A stretch of 64,000 nt of DNA from Sphingopyxis sp. H053 (GTDB lineage Bacteria > Pseudomonadota > Alphaproteobacteria > Sphingomonadales > Sphingomonadaceae). The stretch spans positions 186,001 to 250,000 of the forward strand of contig NZ_LNRU01000005.1 in assembly GCF_001468225.1 (NCBI RefSeq). The letters are read 5' to 3'. Both the position numbers and the translations under genes were made by a program. A model generated the notes under the pieces. That model saw only the letters and a list, made by a program, of their open reading frames with translations, searched no databases and was not told where the DNA came from. This document shows, in pieces, positions 37,158-45,279 of this stretch (positions within the stretch are counted from its first letter, which is position 1; every line of letters begins with the position of its first letter).

Positions 37158-38030
37158 TCAGGCGAGCTCGGCTTTGAACAACGCCAGCATCCGCGCCCAC
37201 GCCTTTTCGGCCGCCGCCTCGTTGTAGGCGCGGCCGTCGGGCGGGCACCAGCCGTGCATCGCGCCTTCGTAAACCTCGACCTCGTGCCACTGCTTGCGCG
37301 GTTCGAGAACGGCCTTGAGCAGTATCTTCTCGTTCGGCGTTTCCTTGTCGTCGTTATCGGCGATCGCGAACAGGTAACCGGCGTTGGTTTTCGGAATCAG
37401 CAGGTGCGGGCTGTCGGGCTTGTCGGTGCCGACCCCGCCGCCATGGAAGCTGCCCGCCGCGCCGACGCGATCGGGCTTCAGCGCCGCGGTATAGATCGTC
37501 ATCGCCCCGCCCATGCAATAGCCGGTCGTGCCGATCTTGCGCTTGGTATCGACCTCCTTCTGCGCATCGAGGAAAGCCAGATGCGCCTTGGCATCGGTTT
37601 CGACGATCGGGCGCGTCAGCAGCTTCAGGTAACCGAACAGTTTTTCGCGGATCGCCGGATCGTTGAAATCGCTCGTCGCGGTCACGACGGGCGACTTCTG
37701 CCAGCGGTAGAAGGGATTGACGCAGAGCACCGCATAGCCCTCGCCCGCCAGCCGGTCGGCCATCTGGCGAAAGGCGGGACGCAGCCCGCGAATGTCGGGC
37801 CAGATGAGCACGCCGGGATGCTTGCCGCTCGCGGGCGCGACGAAATAGGCGTCGCAGGTGCCATCGGCGGTCTTGATCTCGACATCGCGGCCCTTCACCG
37901 GCTTGCCCGCGATCGCACGCGCGGGCAGCGCCGCGATCAGCGCACCGGCACTAGCAAGCGCGGCAAAACTACGCCGCCCGACGGGCAATCCCGCGCGGTC
38001 GAGATCGGCTTCGGTGTTTTCGGTGCACAT
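37158..38030 (-). CDS. Dienelactone hydrolase family protein, exported
   Basis: A 290-residue alpha/beta hydrolase with a twin-arginine-like signal (GRRSFAALASAGALIAALPA). Catalytic residues: the nucleophile Cys in GTTGYCMGGAMTIY, acidic residue near FAIADNDD, and His in YEGAMHGWCPPDGRAY. It hydrolyses lactones or esters; the real substrate is not known. Convergent with the ASCH-wHTH gene. Confidence 0.9.
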   Translation of the reverse strand: MCTENTEADLDRAGLPVGRRSFAALASAGALIAALPARAIAGKPVKGRDVEIKTADGTCDAYFVAPASGKHPGVLIWPDIRGLRPAFRQMADRLAGEGYAVLCVNPFYRWQKSPVVTATSDFNDPAIREKLFGYLKLLTRPIVETDAKAHLAFLDAQKEVDTKRKIGTTGYCMGGAMTIYTAALKPDRVGAAGSFHGGGVGTDKPDSPHLLIPKTNAGYLFAIADNDDKETPNEKILLKAVLEPRKQWHEVEVYEGAMHGWCPPDGRAYNEAAAEKAWARMLALFKAELA

Positions 38031-38179
38031 ATCTCTCTCCTCGAAAGGCGTTTTGAAAAAATCGCGGAAAACTGCGTAACTTCACTCGCGATTGCATATT
38101 TCGTCCCGCGGTCGGGATCGAACCGGGCGCGAAGCTAATCCAGCGATCCAAAGTAGGACAGAGATTTTTGCAGCTTCAA

Positions 38180-38309
38180 TCCTCCCTGCGGCGAAGCCAT
38201 GGGGAGGGGGACCATCCAAAGGATGGTGGCGGGGCAGCGACGTCGCGCCATTGGCCCCTCCGTCAGCGCTTTGCGCTGCCACCTCCCCATGGCTTCGCCA
38301 CAGGGAGGA
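38180..38309 (-). repeat. Intergenic palindromic repeat, family A, copy 1
   Basis: About 130 bases with outer inverted arms TCCTCCCTG/CAGGGAGGA and inner GCAGCGC/GCGCTG-type pairs. Its reverse complement matches the element at 53411-53543 through most of the left half (CATGGGGAGGTGGCAGCGC then GCGCTGACGGAGGG) and the arms. It ends exactly at the stop end of the downstream HAD gene, so it could also serve as a terminator. Confidence 0.85.
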
Positions 38310-38999
38310 TCATTTGAGGTTGAGCGTCAGCGCTGCAACCTCGTCGAACGTCAGCGCCACATGATGCACGCCAACCTCTTGCAGCATCGCGCCATGGCCC
38401 GCGCGGTCGACGATATGCCCCGCGCCGCAAAAGCCGACGACGGTCATCCCCGCCGCAATCGCCGCCTGCGCGCCGGTCGGCGAATCCTCGATCGCTAGGC
38501 ACGCGGCCGGATCGACGCCCAGCCCCTTCGCGGCGGCGAGATAGATATCGGGATGGGGCTTGCCGCGGTCCCAGTCGTCGGCGCTGTAGACATGTTCGCC
38601 GAAATGATGGCCGAGCCCGAACAGGCCGAGCGCCCAGCCGATATATTCGGCGCGGCTCGACGAGGCGATCGCGCGCGGCATGGAGCCCACGCTGCCGAGG
38701 AAATCCGCGACGCCCGGGACGGCATCGAACCCTTCCATATAACGCGCCCGTGCCCGCGCGCGGTGCGTCTCACGAAAGTCGACCGGCAGCGGACGCCCGT
38801 AACGCGCGACGATGCGCCGCTCGGTTTCCTGCCAGTTGTGGCCATAATAGTCGCGCAGGCATTCGTCATAGGTCGCGGGCATGCCGGCGGCGGTCAGGCT
38901 CTCCGCCAGCGACAGGTTGGCGCGCACCTCGCTGTCGGCGACGACGCCGTCGAAATCGAAGATGATCGCGGCGGGACGGGTCGATCTGATATTCTTCAT
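38310..38999 (-). CDS. HAD-superfamily phosphatase
   Basis: A 229-residue sugar-phosphate-type hydrolase. Motif I AAIIFDFDGVVADSEV, motif II ASSSRAEYIGWAL, Lys in RGKPHPDIYLAAA and motif IV LAIEDSPTGAQAA are all present, with a helical cap (YDECLRDYYGHNWQETERR). Beta-phosphoglucomutase-like phosphatases have this pattern; the substrate is unknown. Confidence 0.92.
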   Translation of the reverse strand: MKNIRSTRPAAIIFDFDGVVADSEVRANLSLAESLTAAGMPATYDECLRDYYGHNWQETERRIVARYGRPLPVDFRETHRARARARYMEGFDAVPGVADFLGSVGSMPRAIASSSRAEYIGWALGLFGLGHHFGEHVYSADDWDRGKPHPDIYLAAAKGLGVDPAACLAIEDSPTGAQAAIAAGMTVVGFCGAGHIVDRAGHGAMLQEVGVHHVALTFDEVAALTLNLK

Positions 39000-39038
39000 A
39001 TTTCCCGCCTAGAGCATCGGGGATCAGGAGACACCCCA

Positions 39039-39227
39039 ATGAAATTCATTTCGCTCAAGTCGCGCGGCGGCAATTACCTCGTCGTCGCCGAAAATGTCGC
39101 CTGGCTCCGCGACTATGAAAATGGCCAGACGCAGGTCGGCATGGTCGGCGGCGCGCCCTTGCTCGTCGCCGGCAAGATCGACGAAATCGCCGCGTCGATT
39201 CTCGAGCAGGCTAATGCGGCGGAGTGA
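39039..39227 (+). CDS. Small conserved-looking protein (62 residues)
   Basis: A 62-residue protein starting MKFISLKSRGGNYLVVAENV with GGAG eight bases upstream. The pattern of short beta-strands (NYLVVAENVAWLRDYEN, TQVGMVGGAPLLVAGKI) followed by a helix (DEIAASILEQAN) resembles small FlbD-like proteins, but the match is not firm. Function unknown. It diverges from the HAD gene and meets glmS tail-to-tail. Confidence 0.75.
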   Translation: MKFISLKSRGGNYLVVAENVAWLRDYENGQTQVGMVGGAPLLVAGKIDEIAASILEQANAAE

Positions 39228-39239
39228 TGGGCGGGCGCC

Positions 39240-41063
39240 CTACTCCACTGTAACCGACTTGGCCAGATTGCGCGGCTGATCGACATCGGTCCCCTTCGCC
39301 ACGGCGACATGATAGGCCAGCAACTGCACCGGCACCGCATAGACGAGCGGCGCGATCAGCGGGTGGACCTTGGGCATTTCGATCGTCGCCATGCAGCCGT
39401 CGCCGGCTTCGGCGAGGCCCTCGGCGTCCGAAATCAGCACGACCTTGCCGCCGCGCGCCATGACTTCCTGCATGTTACTGACGGTCTTTTCGAACAGCGG
39501 GCCCGACGGGGCGAGGACGATCACCGGCACCGCCTCGTCGATCAGTGCGATCGGCCCGTGCTTCATCTCGCCCGAGGCGTAACCCTCGGCGTGGATGTAC
39601 GAAATTTCCTTGAGCTTGAGCGCGCCTTCGAGCGCGAGCGGATAGTCGGGGCCGCGGCCGAGGTAGAGGACGTCGCGCGCGGGAGCGACGAGGTGCGCCA
39701 TCTTGGAGATTTCCTCGTCGTGCGCGAGCGCCGCGTTGAGCGCGGCGGGCGCCTCGATCAGATGCTTGACGATCTCGCGCTCTTCAGCGGCGCTGAGCTT
39801 GCCTTTCTTGAGCGCGAGGTGCGCGGCGAGCGCGGCGAGCACCGCGAGCTGGCAGGTGAACGCCTTGGTCGACGCGACGCCGATTTCGGGCCCCGCGTGG
39901 GTTGGAAGCAGCAGATCGGCTTCGCGCGCCATGCTGCTCGTCGGCACGTTGACGACGACCGCGATCGTCTGCCCGTTCGCCTTGCAATGGCGGAGCGCTG
40001 CGAGCGTGTCGGCGGTCTCGCCCGACTGCGAGATGAAGAGCGCGAGCCCGCCGGGCTGGAGCACCGGGTCGCGGTAGCGGAATTCGGAGGCGACATCGAT
40101 GTCGACCGGGACACGGGCAAAAGTCTCAAACCAATATTTCGCGACCATGCCGGCGTAAAAGCTGGTCCCGCACGCGACGATGGTGATGCGCTCGACCTTG
40201 GACAAGTCGAAGTCCATCTGCGGCAGCGCGACGGTCTGTTCGAGCGGGCGGATGTAGGAGGAGAGCGTCTGCGCGACCACCGTCGGCTGCTCGAAAATCT
40301 CCTTCTGCATGAAGTGGCGGTAATTGCCCTTCTCGACCGCCGCGGCGGTGACCCCCGAGGTGGTGATTTCGCGCGTCACCGGGTTGTTTGCGGCGTCGTA
40401 GATCTGCGCGCCGTCGCGGGTGATGACGACCCAGTCGCCTTCGTCGAGATAGGCGATCTTTTGCGTCAGCGGCGCGAGCGCGAGCGCGTCCGAGCCGAGA
40501 TAGGTTTCGCCATCGCCATAGCCGACGACGAGCGGCGAGCCGAGGCGTGCGCCGATGAGCAGATCGGGATGCTGGCGGAAGGCGATCGCGAGCGCGAAGG
40601 CGCCGCGGAGCTGTGGAAGCACCGCCTTCACCGCCTCCTGCGGCGACAGGCCGGCTTCGATCTGTTCGCTGACGAGATGCGCAACAACCTCGGTATCGGT
40701 CTCGCTTTCGAACTTACGGCCGCGCGCCTGCAAGGCTTCGCGCAGCGGCTTGAAATTCTCGATGATCCCGTTGTGGACGAGCGCGACTTCGCCCGTCGCG
40801 TGCGGGTGCGCGTTGCTCGTGGTCGGCGCGCCGTGCGTCGCCCAGCGCGTGTGCGCGATGCCGACGGTGCCCGGCGCGGGATTGCCGGCGAGTTCCTTGA
40901 CGAGATTGCCCAGCTTGCCCTCGGCGCGGCGGCGGATCAGCTGGCCGCCCTCGACCGTGCACACGCCCGCCGAGTCATAGCCGCGATATTCCATGCGCTT
41001 CAGCCCGTCGACCAGGCGGTCCGCCACCTGGGCCGTGCCGATGATTCCGATAATTCCGCACAT
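39240..41063 (-). CDS. glmS: Glutamine-fructose-6-phosphate aminotransferase GlmS
   Basis: Makes glucosamine-6-phosphate, the first step to UDP-GlcNAc for peptidoglycan and lipopolysaccharide. The 607-residue protein begins MCGIIGIIG with the catalytic Cys2, and has the glutaminase HTRWATHGAPTTSNAHPH, the SIS motifs VACGTSFYAGMVAKYWFE and ISQSGETADTLAAL, and the normal C-terminal NLAKSVTVE. glmU lies 2.1 kb away on the same strand, separated by a toxin-antitoxin pair and GNAT genes. Confidence 0.98.
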   Translation of the reverse strand: MCGIIGIIGTAQVADRLVDGLKRMEYRGYDSAGVCTVEGGQLIRRRAEGKLGNLVKELAGNPAPGTVGIAHTRWATHGAPTTSNAHPHATGEVALVHNGIIENFKPLREALQARGRKFESETDTEVVAHLVSEQIEAGLSPQEAVKAVLPQLRGAFALAIAFRQHPDLLIGARLGSPLVVGYGDGETYLGSDALALAPLTQKIAYLDEGDWVVITRDGAQIYDAANNPVTREITTSGVTAAAVEKGNYRHFMQKEIFEQPTVVAQTLSSYIRPLEQTVALPQMDFDLSKVERITIVACGTSFYAGMVAKYWFETFARVPVDIDVASEFRYRDPVLQPGGLALFISQSGETADTLAALRHCKANGQTIAVVVNVPTSSMAREADLLLPTHAGPEIGVASTKAFTCQLAVLAALAAHLALKKGKLSAAEEREIVKHLIEAPAALNAALAHDEEISKMAHLVAPARDVLYLGRGPDYPLALEGALKLKEISYIHAEGYASGEMKHGPIALIDEAVPVIVLAPSGPLFEKTVSNMQEVMARGGKVVLISDAEGLAEAGDGCMATIEMPKVHPLIAPLVYAVPVQLLAYHVAVAKGTDVDQPRNLAKSVTVE

Positions 41064-41078
41064 GGGTAATTGCTTTCG

Positions 41079-41456
41079 TTAGAGCGTGTAAGGAACGCGA
41101 ATGCCCGGCATGTTGGCCGGAAAATCCTTGGTGTTTCGTGTCACCAGCACCCGGCCGCGCGACTGCGCTGTCGCCAGAATGATGGCGTCGGGCGATTTCA
41201 GCCGCGGCCGATCGCGGCGAAGGTTGGCGGCGCGCCCTGCGATCTCTTCATCGACCTCGTCGACGCCGAAACCCGAAAGCAGCGTCTCGGCCCGGCGCAG
41301 CCCTTCGCCCTCGCCCTTCGACATCACCTCGATCCACACCATCCGGCTTACCCAGAGGCGATCGCGCTGAAGAGCGCGCTCAATCTCCCGGCGCGCTTCG
41401 GGGAAACCGCGAAGCGCGTCGATCAATATATTGCTGTCGAAGGTAAAGCCGCTCAC
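41079..41456 (-). CDS. PIN-domain toxin (VapC family)
   Basis: A 125-residue PIN-fold endoribonuclease, the likely toxin of a toxin-antitoxin pair. Starting at GTG 41456 it begins VSGFTFDSNILIDALRGF, where the first acidic residue of the PIN triad is in FDSNI. Others are in VWIEVM, KSPDAIILATA and the C-terminal VTRNTKDF. The start overlaps the antitoxin stop in GTGA. An upstream methionine in frame lies inside the antitoxin and adds basic unlike residues. Target RNA unknown. Confidence 0.9.
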   Translation of the reverse strand: MSGFTFDSNILIDALRGFPEARREIERALQRDRLWVSRMVWIEVMSKGEGEGLRRAETLLSGFGVDEVDEEIAGRAANLRRDRPRLKSPDAIILATAQSRGRVLVTRNTKDFPANMPGIRVPYTL

Positions 41457-41857
41457 GTCCGGCCTTGCTTCTTCTTTTTCTTCGGCTTGGCATCTGCCGC
41501 TTCGGGAGCGTCCAATGCGACACCGTTTTCGGCCGCCCATGCTTTATGAATTTCATGCTCGCGGTCATCGTCTTCGTCGAACAGGTCGGGAAATTCGGCG
41601 CGAACCTCTGCATAGTCGGCGTCCCAAGGCCGCGTCCATGACGCGCGTTCGCGCCGCTGCCATTCGACGGCATCGCCTATATCGGTGCGATCTTTCCACG
41701 CTCCGAATCCGACATCGAGCCAGTCCTTCGGCGTTTCGGCCCGATAGGCCGCCACCGCCTCGCGAAGAACCGATGCGCGCGACTTCCCCTGCTCGGCCGC
41801 GAGCTGGTCGAGCCATTTGATGTCGTCGTCAGGCAGATCGGCAAGGATGCGGGTCAT
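41453..41857 (-). CDS. Ribbon-helix-helix antitoxin
   Basis: A 134-residue protein whose N-terminus (MTRILADLPDDDIKWLDQLA ... KSRASVLREAVAAY) is a typical ribbon-helix-helix DNA-binding domain. The rest is unusually long for an antitoxin: an acidic, Trp-rich middle (WLDVGFGAWKDRTDIGDAVEW, DADYAEVRAEFPDLFDEDDD) and a C-terminal Lys run (KPKKKKKQGRT). It overlaps the PIN toxin gene. No ribosome site precedes it. Confidence 0.88.
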   Translation of the reverse strand: MTRILADLPDDDIKWLDQLAAEQGKSRASVLREAVAAYRAETPKDWLDVGFGAWKDRTDIGDAVEWQRRERASWTRPWDADYAEVRAEFPDLFDEDDDREHEIHKAWAAENGVALDAPEAADAKPKKKKKQGRT

Positions 41858-41865
41858 TGATATAC

Positions 41866-41886
41866 TGATATCATATCATGATATCA
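41866..41886. promoter_or_regulatory. Palindromic operator of the toxin-antitoxin pair
   Basis: TGATATCAT-ATC-ATGATATCA has perfect 9-bp arms nine bases upstream of the antitoxin start. It is a strong candidate for autorepression by the antitoxin. On the minus strand TTGACA (a -35-like hexamer) abuts it at 41892-41887, inside the stop end of the GNAT gene. I could not settle the -10 box. Confidence 0.82.
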
Positions 41887-41888
41887 TG

Positions 41889-42350
41889 TCAACCGATCGA
41901 CTTGCGATAGACGAGAAAACCCGATTTTTCGGCAATCCGATCATAGAGTATCATCGCCGCGTCGTTCGTTTCGTGCGTCAGCCAATAGACACGCGGCAGC
42001 GAACGCTCCTTTGCCGCGTCATAGACGGCCTCGATCAGCGCACGGCCAACGCCCTTTCCGCGCGCTTCGGCGGTGGTGAAAAGGTCCTGCAGATAAAGCG
42101 ACGGTAGCAACGACGTCGTGCTGCGGTGGAGCAGATAATGGGTGAGGCCCAGAAGCGCGCCGTCCTGTTCGGCGACAAGCGCGAACATCGGCTCATAGGG
42201 ATCGAAGAAGCGCTCCCACGTCGCGGCGGTGATCTCCGGCGCCAGCGCCGTATCGCCGCTACGGCCGTAGAATGCGTTGTAGCCGTCCCATAAAGGCAGC
42301 CAGCGATCATAGTCGGCGCGCGCCGCCGGACGGACGATCGGGCCGCTCAT
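41889..42350 (-). CDS. GNAT-family N-acetyltransferase
   Basis: A 153-residue acetyltransferase starting MSGPIVRPAARADYDRWLPL. The acetyl-CoA loop is LFTTAEARGKGVGRALIEAV and the later VYWLTHETNDAAMILYDRIA is typical of the fold. The longer frame upstream belongs to another gene. It overlaps the 104-residue gene by four bases. Confidence 0.92.
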   Translation of the reverse strand: MSGPIVRPAARADYDRWLPLWDGYNAFYGRSGDTALAPEITAATWERFFDPYEPMFALVAEQDGALLGLTHYLLHRSTTSLLPSLYLQDLFTTAEARGKGVGRALIEAVYDAAKERSLPRVYWLTHETNDAAMILYDRIAEKSGFLVYRKSIG

Positions 42351-42661
42351 GTTCGCCCGAAATTCCGGTCGACGAAGATCATCGCGAACTGCACCGGATC
42401 GGGCGCCTCGCCATTGCCCGCGGCGAAGCGTGCCTTGCCGTCGGTCCAGATTTTCAGGATCTGCGCCTTCACCTCGGGGCCGAACTTCATCTGCTGCTCG
42501 ACGATCTGTTCCCAGCTGCCCGTCACACCGAAGCTCTGTTCGAGCTGCGGCACCATCGCCTTGCAATAAGTCTCGGTCGCGGCGTCGAGATGGCCGATCG
42601 CCTTCAGCACCCAGGCGTCGACAAAGCGCAGGAAGGGCTTGTCGGTATAGCGATCACTCAT
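42347..42661 (-). CDS. Hypothetical protein (104 residues)
   Basis: A small, predominantly helical protein starting MSDRYTDKPFLRFVDAWVLK and ending FVDRNFGRT. It overlaps the flanking GNAT genes by four bases each, so the three form a coupled unit. No family or motif is recognised; the sequence has no signal peptide or membrane helix. Confidence 0.82.
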   Translation of the reverse strand: MSDRYTDKPFLRFVDAWVLKAIGHLDAATETYCKAMVPQLEQSFGVTGSWEQIVEQQMKFGPEVKAQILKIWTDGKARFAAGNGEAPDPVQFAMIFVDRNFGRT

Positions 42662-43197
42662 TGCGTCTTCTCCATCATCCATTCGTCCCGCAGCAGGCCG
42701 TAGATCAGCGAATCGCGCACGCCGATATGCGTCTCCCACTCGCCGCGCAGCCTGCCTTCGCGCTGGAACCCCAGCCGTTCGAGCAGCCCGATCGAGCCGG
42801 GGTTTTCGGGGTCGGTGTCGGCAAAGATCCGGCGCAGCCCCATCTCGCCGAAGCCATGGTCGATCACCCGCGTCACCGCTTCGCGCGCGATACCGCTGCC
42901 CCAACGGTCACGGCGCAGGATATAGCCGATCTCTTTCACGTCGGGCTTGCCGTCGATCAGGATCACCCAGCCGAGCGCGGCATCATCGCCCGCGGTGATC
43001 GCCCAGCACAGATAGCCCTGCCCTTCGCTGGCATTGCCTTTGACATAGGCCTCGGTCTCGGCGGGCGATATATGCGGCCCGCTCGACCACCAGGTCATCA
43101 CCTCGGGATCGGACAGCACCGGGAACAGCGCGGCGGCGTCGTCGTCGCGCAGCTGGCGCAGCACGAGGCGCGCGGTCGTCAGCGTCGGTGCGGGCAT
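42658..43197 (-). CDS. GNAT-family N-acetyltransferase, RimJ/RimL type
   Basis: A 179-residue acetyltransferase starting MPAPTLTTARLVLRQLRDDD, the RimJ/RimL-type N-terminus. It has IGYILRRDRWGSGIAREAVTR as the acetyl-CoA site and LRRIFADTDPENPGSIGLLERLGFQREG. Acceptor unknown. It is four bases after glmU and overlaps the downstream hypothetical gene. Confidence 0.92.
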   Translation of the reverse strand: MPAPTLTTARLVLRQLRDDDAAALFPVLSDPEVMTWWSSGPHISPAETEAYVKGNASEGQGYLCWAITAGDDAALGWVILIDGKPDVKEIGYILRRDRWGSGIAREAVTRVIDHGFGEMGLRRIFADTDPENPGSIGLLERLGFQREGRLRGEWETHIGVRDSLIYGLLRDEWMMEKTQ

Positions 43198-43201
43198 CGG
43201 G

Positions 43202-44557
43202 CTATTTCTTTTCCGCCGCTTTTTTCTTGCGCATCGCGTCGTGGAAGCGATCGGCCCAGCCGGGCTTGACCAGCTGCTCGGCGCGAACGAGGCGGAGTTC
43301 GCCGTCGGCGACGTCGAGCGTCACCGCGCTGCCCGCGGCGACGATCGCGTCGCGGCCGATCCTGACCGGCGCAATCAGTGCGCTGTTCGATCCGATGAAG
43401 GCATTCTCGCCGATCTCGGTCTTATATTTGAAATAGCCATCATAGTTGCACGTGATCGTGCCTGCGCCGATGTTCGCGCCGGCCCCCACGGTGACGTCGC
43501 CGAGGTAGGTGAGGTGATTCGCCTTCGCGCCCTTGCCGAGCACCGCTTTTTTGGTTTCGACGAAATTGCCGATCTTGGCCTTCTCGCCGAGGATGGTGCC
43601 GGGGCGCAGCCGCGCGAACGGGCCGACCTCGCAGCCGGTGCCGACGATGGCGCCTTCGATATGGCAGTTCGCGCGGATCTTCACATTGTCTGCGATCTTC
43701 GCGCCGGGGCCGAAGAAGACATTGGGTTCGATCGTCACGTCGCGGCCAAGCTCGGTATCCCACGCGAACCAGACGGTGTCGGGGGCGATCAGCGTAACGC
43801 CGTCGGCCATCGCGTCGCGACGGCGAAGCGCCTGCCAGTCGGCCTCCATCGAGGCGAGTTCACCGCGGCTGTTGATGCCGGCGACATCATAGGGGTCAGT
43901 CTTAATCACGACGCAGCGCCGCTTGTCGGCAATCGCAAGGTTGACGATATCGACAAGATAATATTCGCCCGCCGCATTCTCGTTGGTGACCCGGGCAAGC
44001 AATGCGAACAGATCCTTTGCGCGCACCGCCATCAGGCCGCTGTTGCAGACGCGAAAGTCGCGTTCGACCTGCGTCGCGTCTTTATATTCGACCATCTTGG
44101 TGATGGTGCCATCGTCCCAGCTGATGACCCGGCCATATTGCAATCCGTCCCACGGCTCGAAACCGAGCACGACGACCGCGGGCGCATCTTCCGCGTTCAG
44201 CCGGTCGATCATCGCCTGCATCGTCGCCGCGGGAACGAAGGGCACATCGCCGTAGAGGATCAGCACATCGCCGTCGAAACCCGCGAGCGCGGCTTCGGCC
44301 TGCTGAACCGCATGCCCGGTGCCGAGCTGCGGCTCTTGCACCGCCAGATCGGCGCTGCCTGCAAGCGCGGCTTCGAGCTGGTCGGCCTTGTCGCCGACGA
44401 CCACGACCTTCTTCGCAGGGCTGAGTTCGTCGACGCTCGCCATCAGGTGCAGCAGCATCGGCCGGCCGGCGATCGGGTGCAGAACCTTGTGCAAGTCGGA
44501 CTTCATGCGGGTGCCCTTGCCCGCGGCAAGGACGATAGCGGCGATTTTATTGCTCAT
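43202..44557 (-). CDS. glmU: Bifunctional UDP-GlcNAc pyrophosphorylase/GlcN-1-P acetyltransferase GlmU
   Basis: Completes UDP-GlcNAc synthesis. The N-terminal uridyltransferase has IVLAAGKGTRMKSDLHKVLHP and LYGDVPFV; the C-terminal left-handed beta helix has the hexapeptide repeats (VFFGPGAKIADNVKIRANC, LGDVTVGAGANIGAGTITCN). I start at ATG 44557 (MSNKIAAIV); 44569 adds four residues. It heads a minus-strand run into the GNAT genes. Confidence 0.97.
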   Translation of the reverse strand: MSNKIAAIVLAAGKGTRMKSDLHKVLHPIAGRPMLLHLMASVDELSPAKKVVVVGDKADQLEAALAGSADLAVQEPQLGTGHAVQQAEAALAGFDGDVLILYGDVPFVPAATMQAMIDRLNAEDAPAVVVLGFEPWDGLQYGRVISWDDGTITKMVEYKDATQVERDFRVCNSGLMAVRAKDLFALLARVTNENAAGEYYLVDIVNLAIADKRRCVVIKTDPYDVAGINSRGELASMEADWQALRRRDAMADGVTLIAPDTVWFAWDTELGRDVTIEPNVFFGPGAKIADNVKIRANCHIEGAIVGTGCEVGPFARLRPGTILGEKAKIGNFVETKKAVLGKGAKANHLTYLGDVTVGAGANIGAGTITCNYDGYFKYKTEIGENAFIGSNSALIAPVRIGRDAIVAAGSAVTLDVADGELRLVRAEQLVKPGWADRFHDAMRKKKAAEKK

Positions 44558-44616
44558 GCGCGCTGCCATGCCAGCAAATCATTGCGGTTTCCAGAGCATC
44601 GCGCCATGCGCGGCGG

Positions 44617-45279
44617 ATGAACGGATTTCCTTTTGCGATCGTCGGCTTCGACCTCGACGGCACGCTCCTCGATACGCTCGGCGACCTTGCGGCGGCGGTC
44701 AATCATACGCTGGGGCTGATGGACCGCGCCCCGCTGGCCGAGGCGGCGGTGCGGCCGATGATCGGACGCGGCGCGAAGCATATGCTCGAGGAAGGGCTGC
44801 GCGCGTCGGGCGGCGTCCCCGATGGCGCGGTCGAGCGGCTTTATCCCGAACTGCTCGATTTCTACGAAGCGCATATCGCGGTCCACAGCCGCCCCTTTCC
44901 GGGTGTGATCGCCGCGCTCGACCGGCTGGGCGCGCTGGGCGTGCGCACCGCGGTCGTCACCAACAAGGCCGAGCATCTGGCGCGCCTCCTGCTCGGCGAA
45001 TATGATCTGGCCGACCGCATGGCGACGATCATCGGCGGCGACACGCTGGGCGTCCGCAAGCCGTCGCCCGAACCGATCCATGCGATGATCGAGCGATGCG
45101 GCGGCGGGCGCGCGGCCTTCGTTGGCGACAGCATTTATGATGTGATGGCGGCGAAGAATGCGGGCGTGCCGAGCGTCGCGGTCAGCTTCGGCTTTCTCGA
45201 CCGGCCCGCCAGCGAGCTCGGCGCCGACCATGTCATCGATCATTTCGACGAACTGGTGCCGCTGCTCGAAACGCTTTAG
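44617..45279 (+). CDS. gph: HAD hydrolase, phosphoglycolate phosphatase type
   Basis: A 220-residue HAD-superfamily phosphatase that likely clears phosphoglycolate. Motif I VGFDLDGTLLDTLGDL, motif II VVTNKAEHLARLLL, Lys in VRKPSPEPIHAMIE and motif IV AFVGDSIYDVMAAKNAGVP. Divergent from glmU and ends tail-to-tail with the nucleotidyltransferase gene, overlapping by four bases. Gph is inferred from subfamily pattern. Confidence 0.9.
   Translation: MNGFPFAIVGFDLDGTLLDTLGDLAAAVNHTLGLMDRAPLAEAAVRPMIGRGAKHMLEEGLRASGGVPDGAVERLYPELLDFYEAHIAVHSRPFPGVIAALDRLGALGVRTAVVTNKAEHLARLLLGEYDLADRMATIIGGDTLGVRKPSPEPIHAMIERCGGGRAAFVGDSIYDVMAAKNAGVPSVAVSFGFLDRPASELGADHVIDHFDELVPLLETL

Noticed and set aside
39309..41069. 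Plus-strand open frame opposite glmS
   Set aside because: Arg- and Val-rich shadow of glmS without motifs or a start signal.
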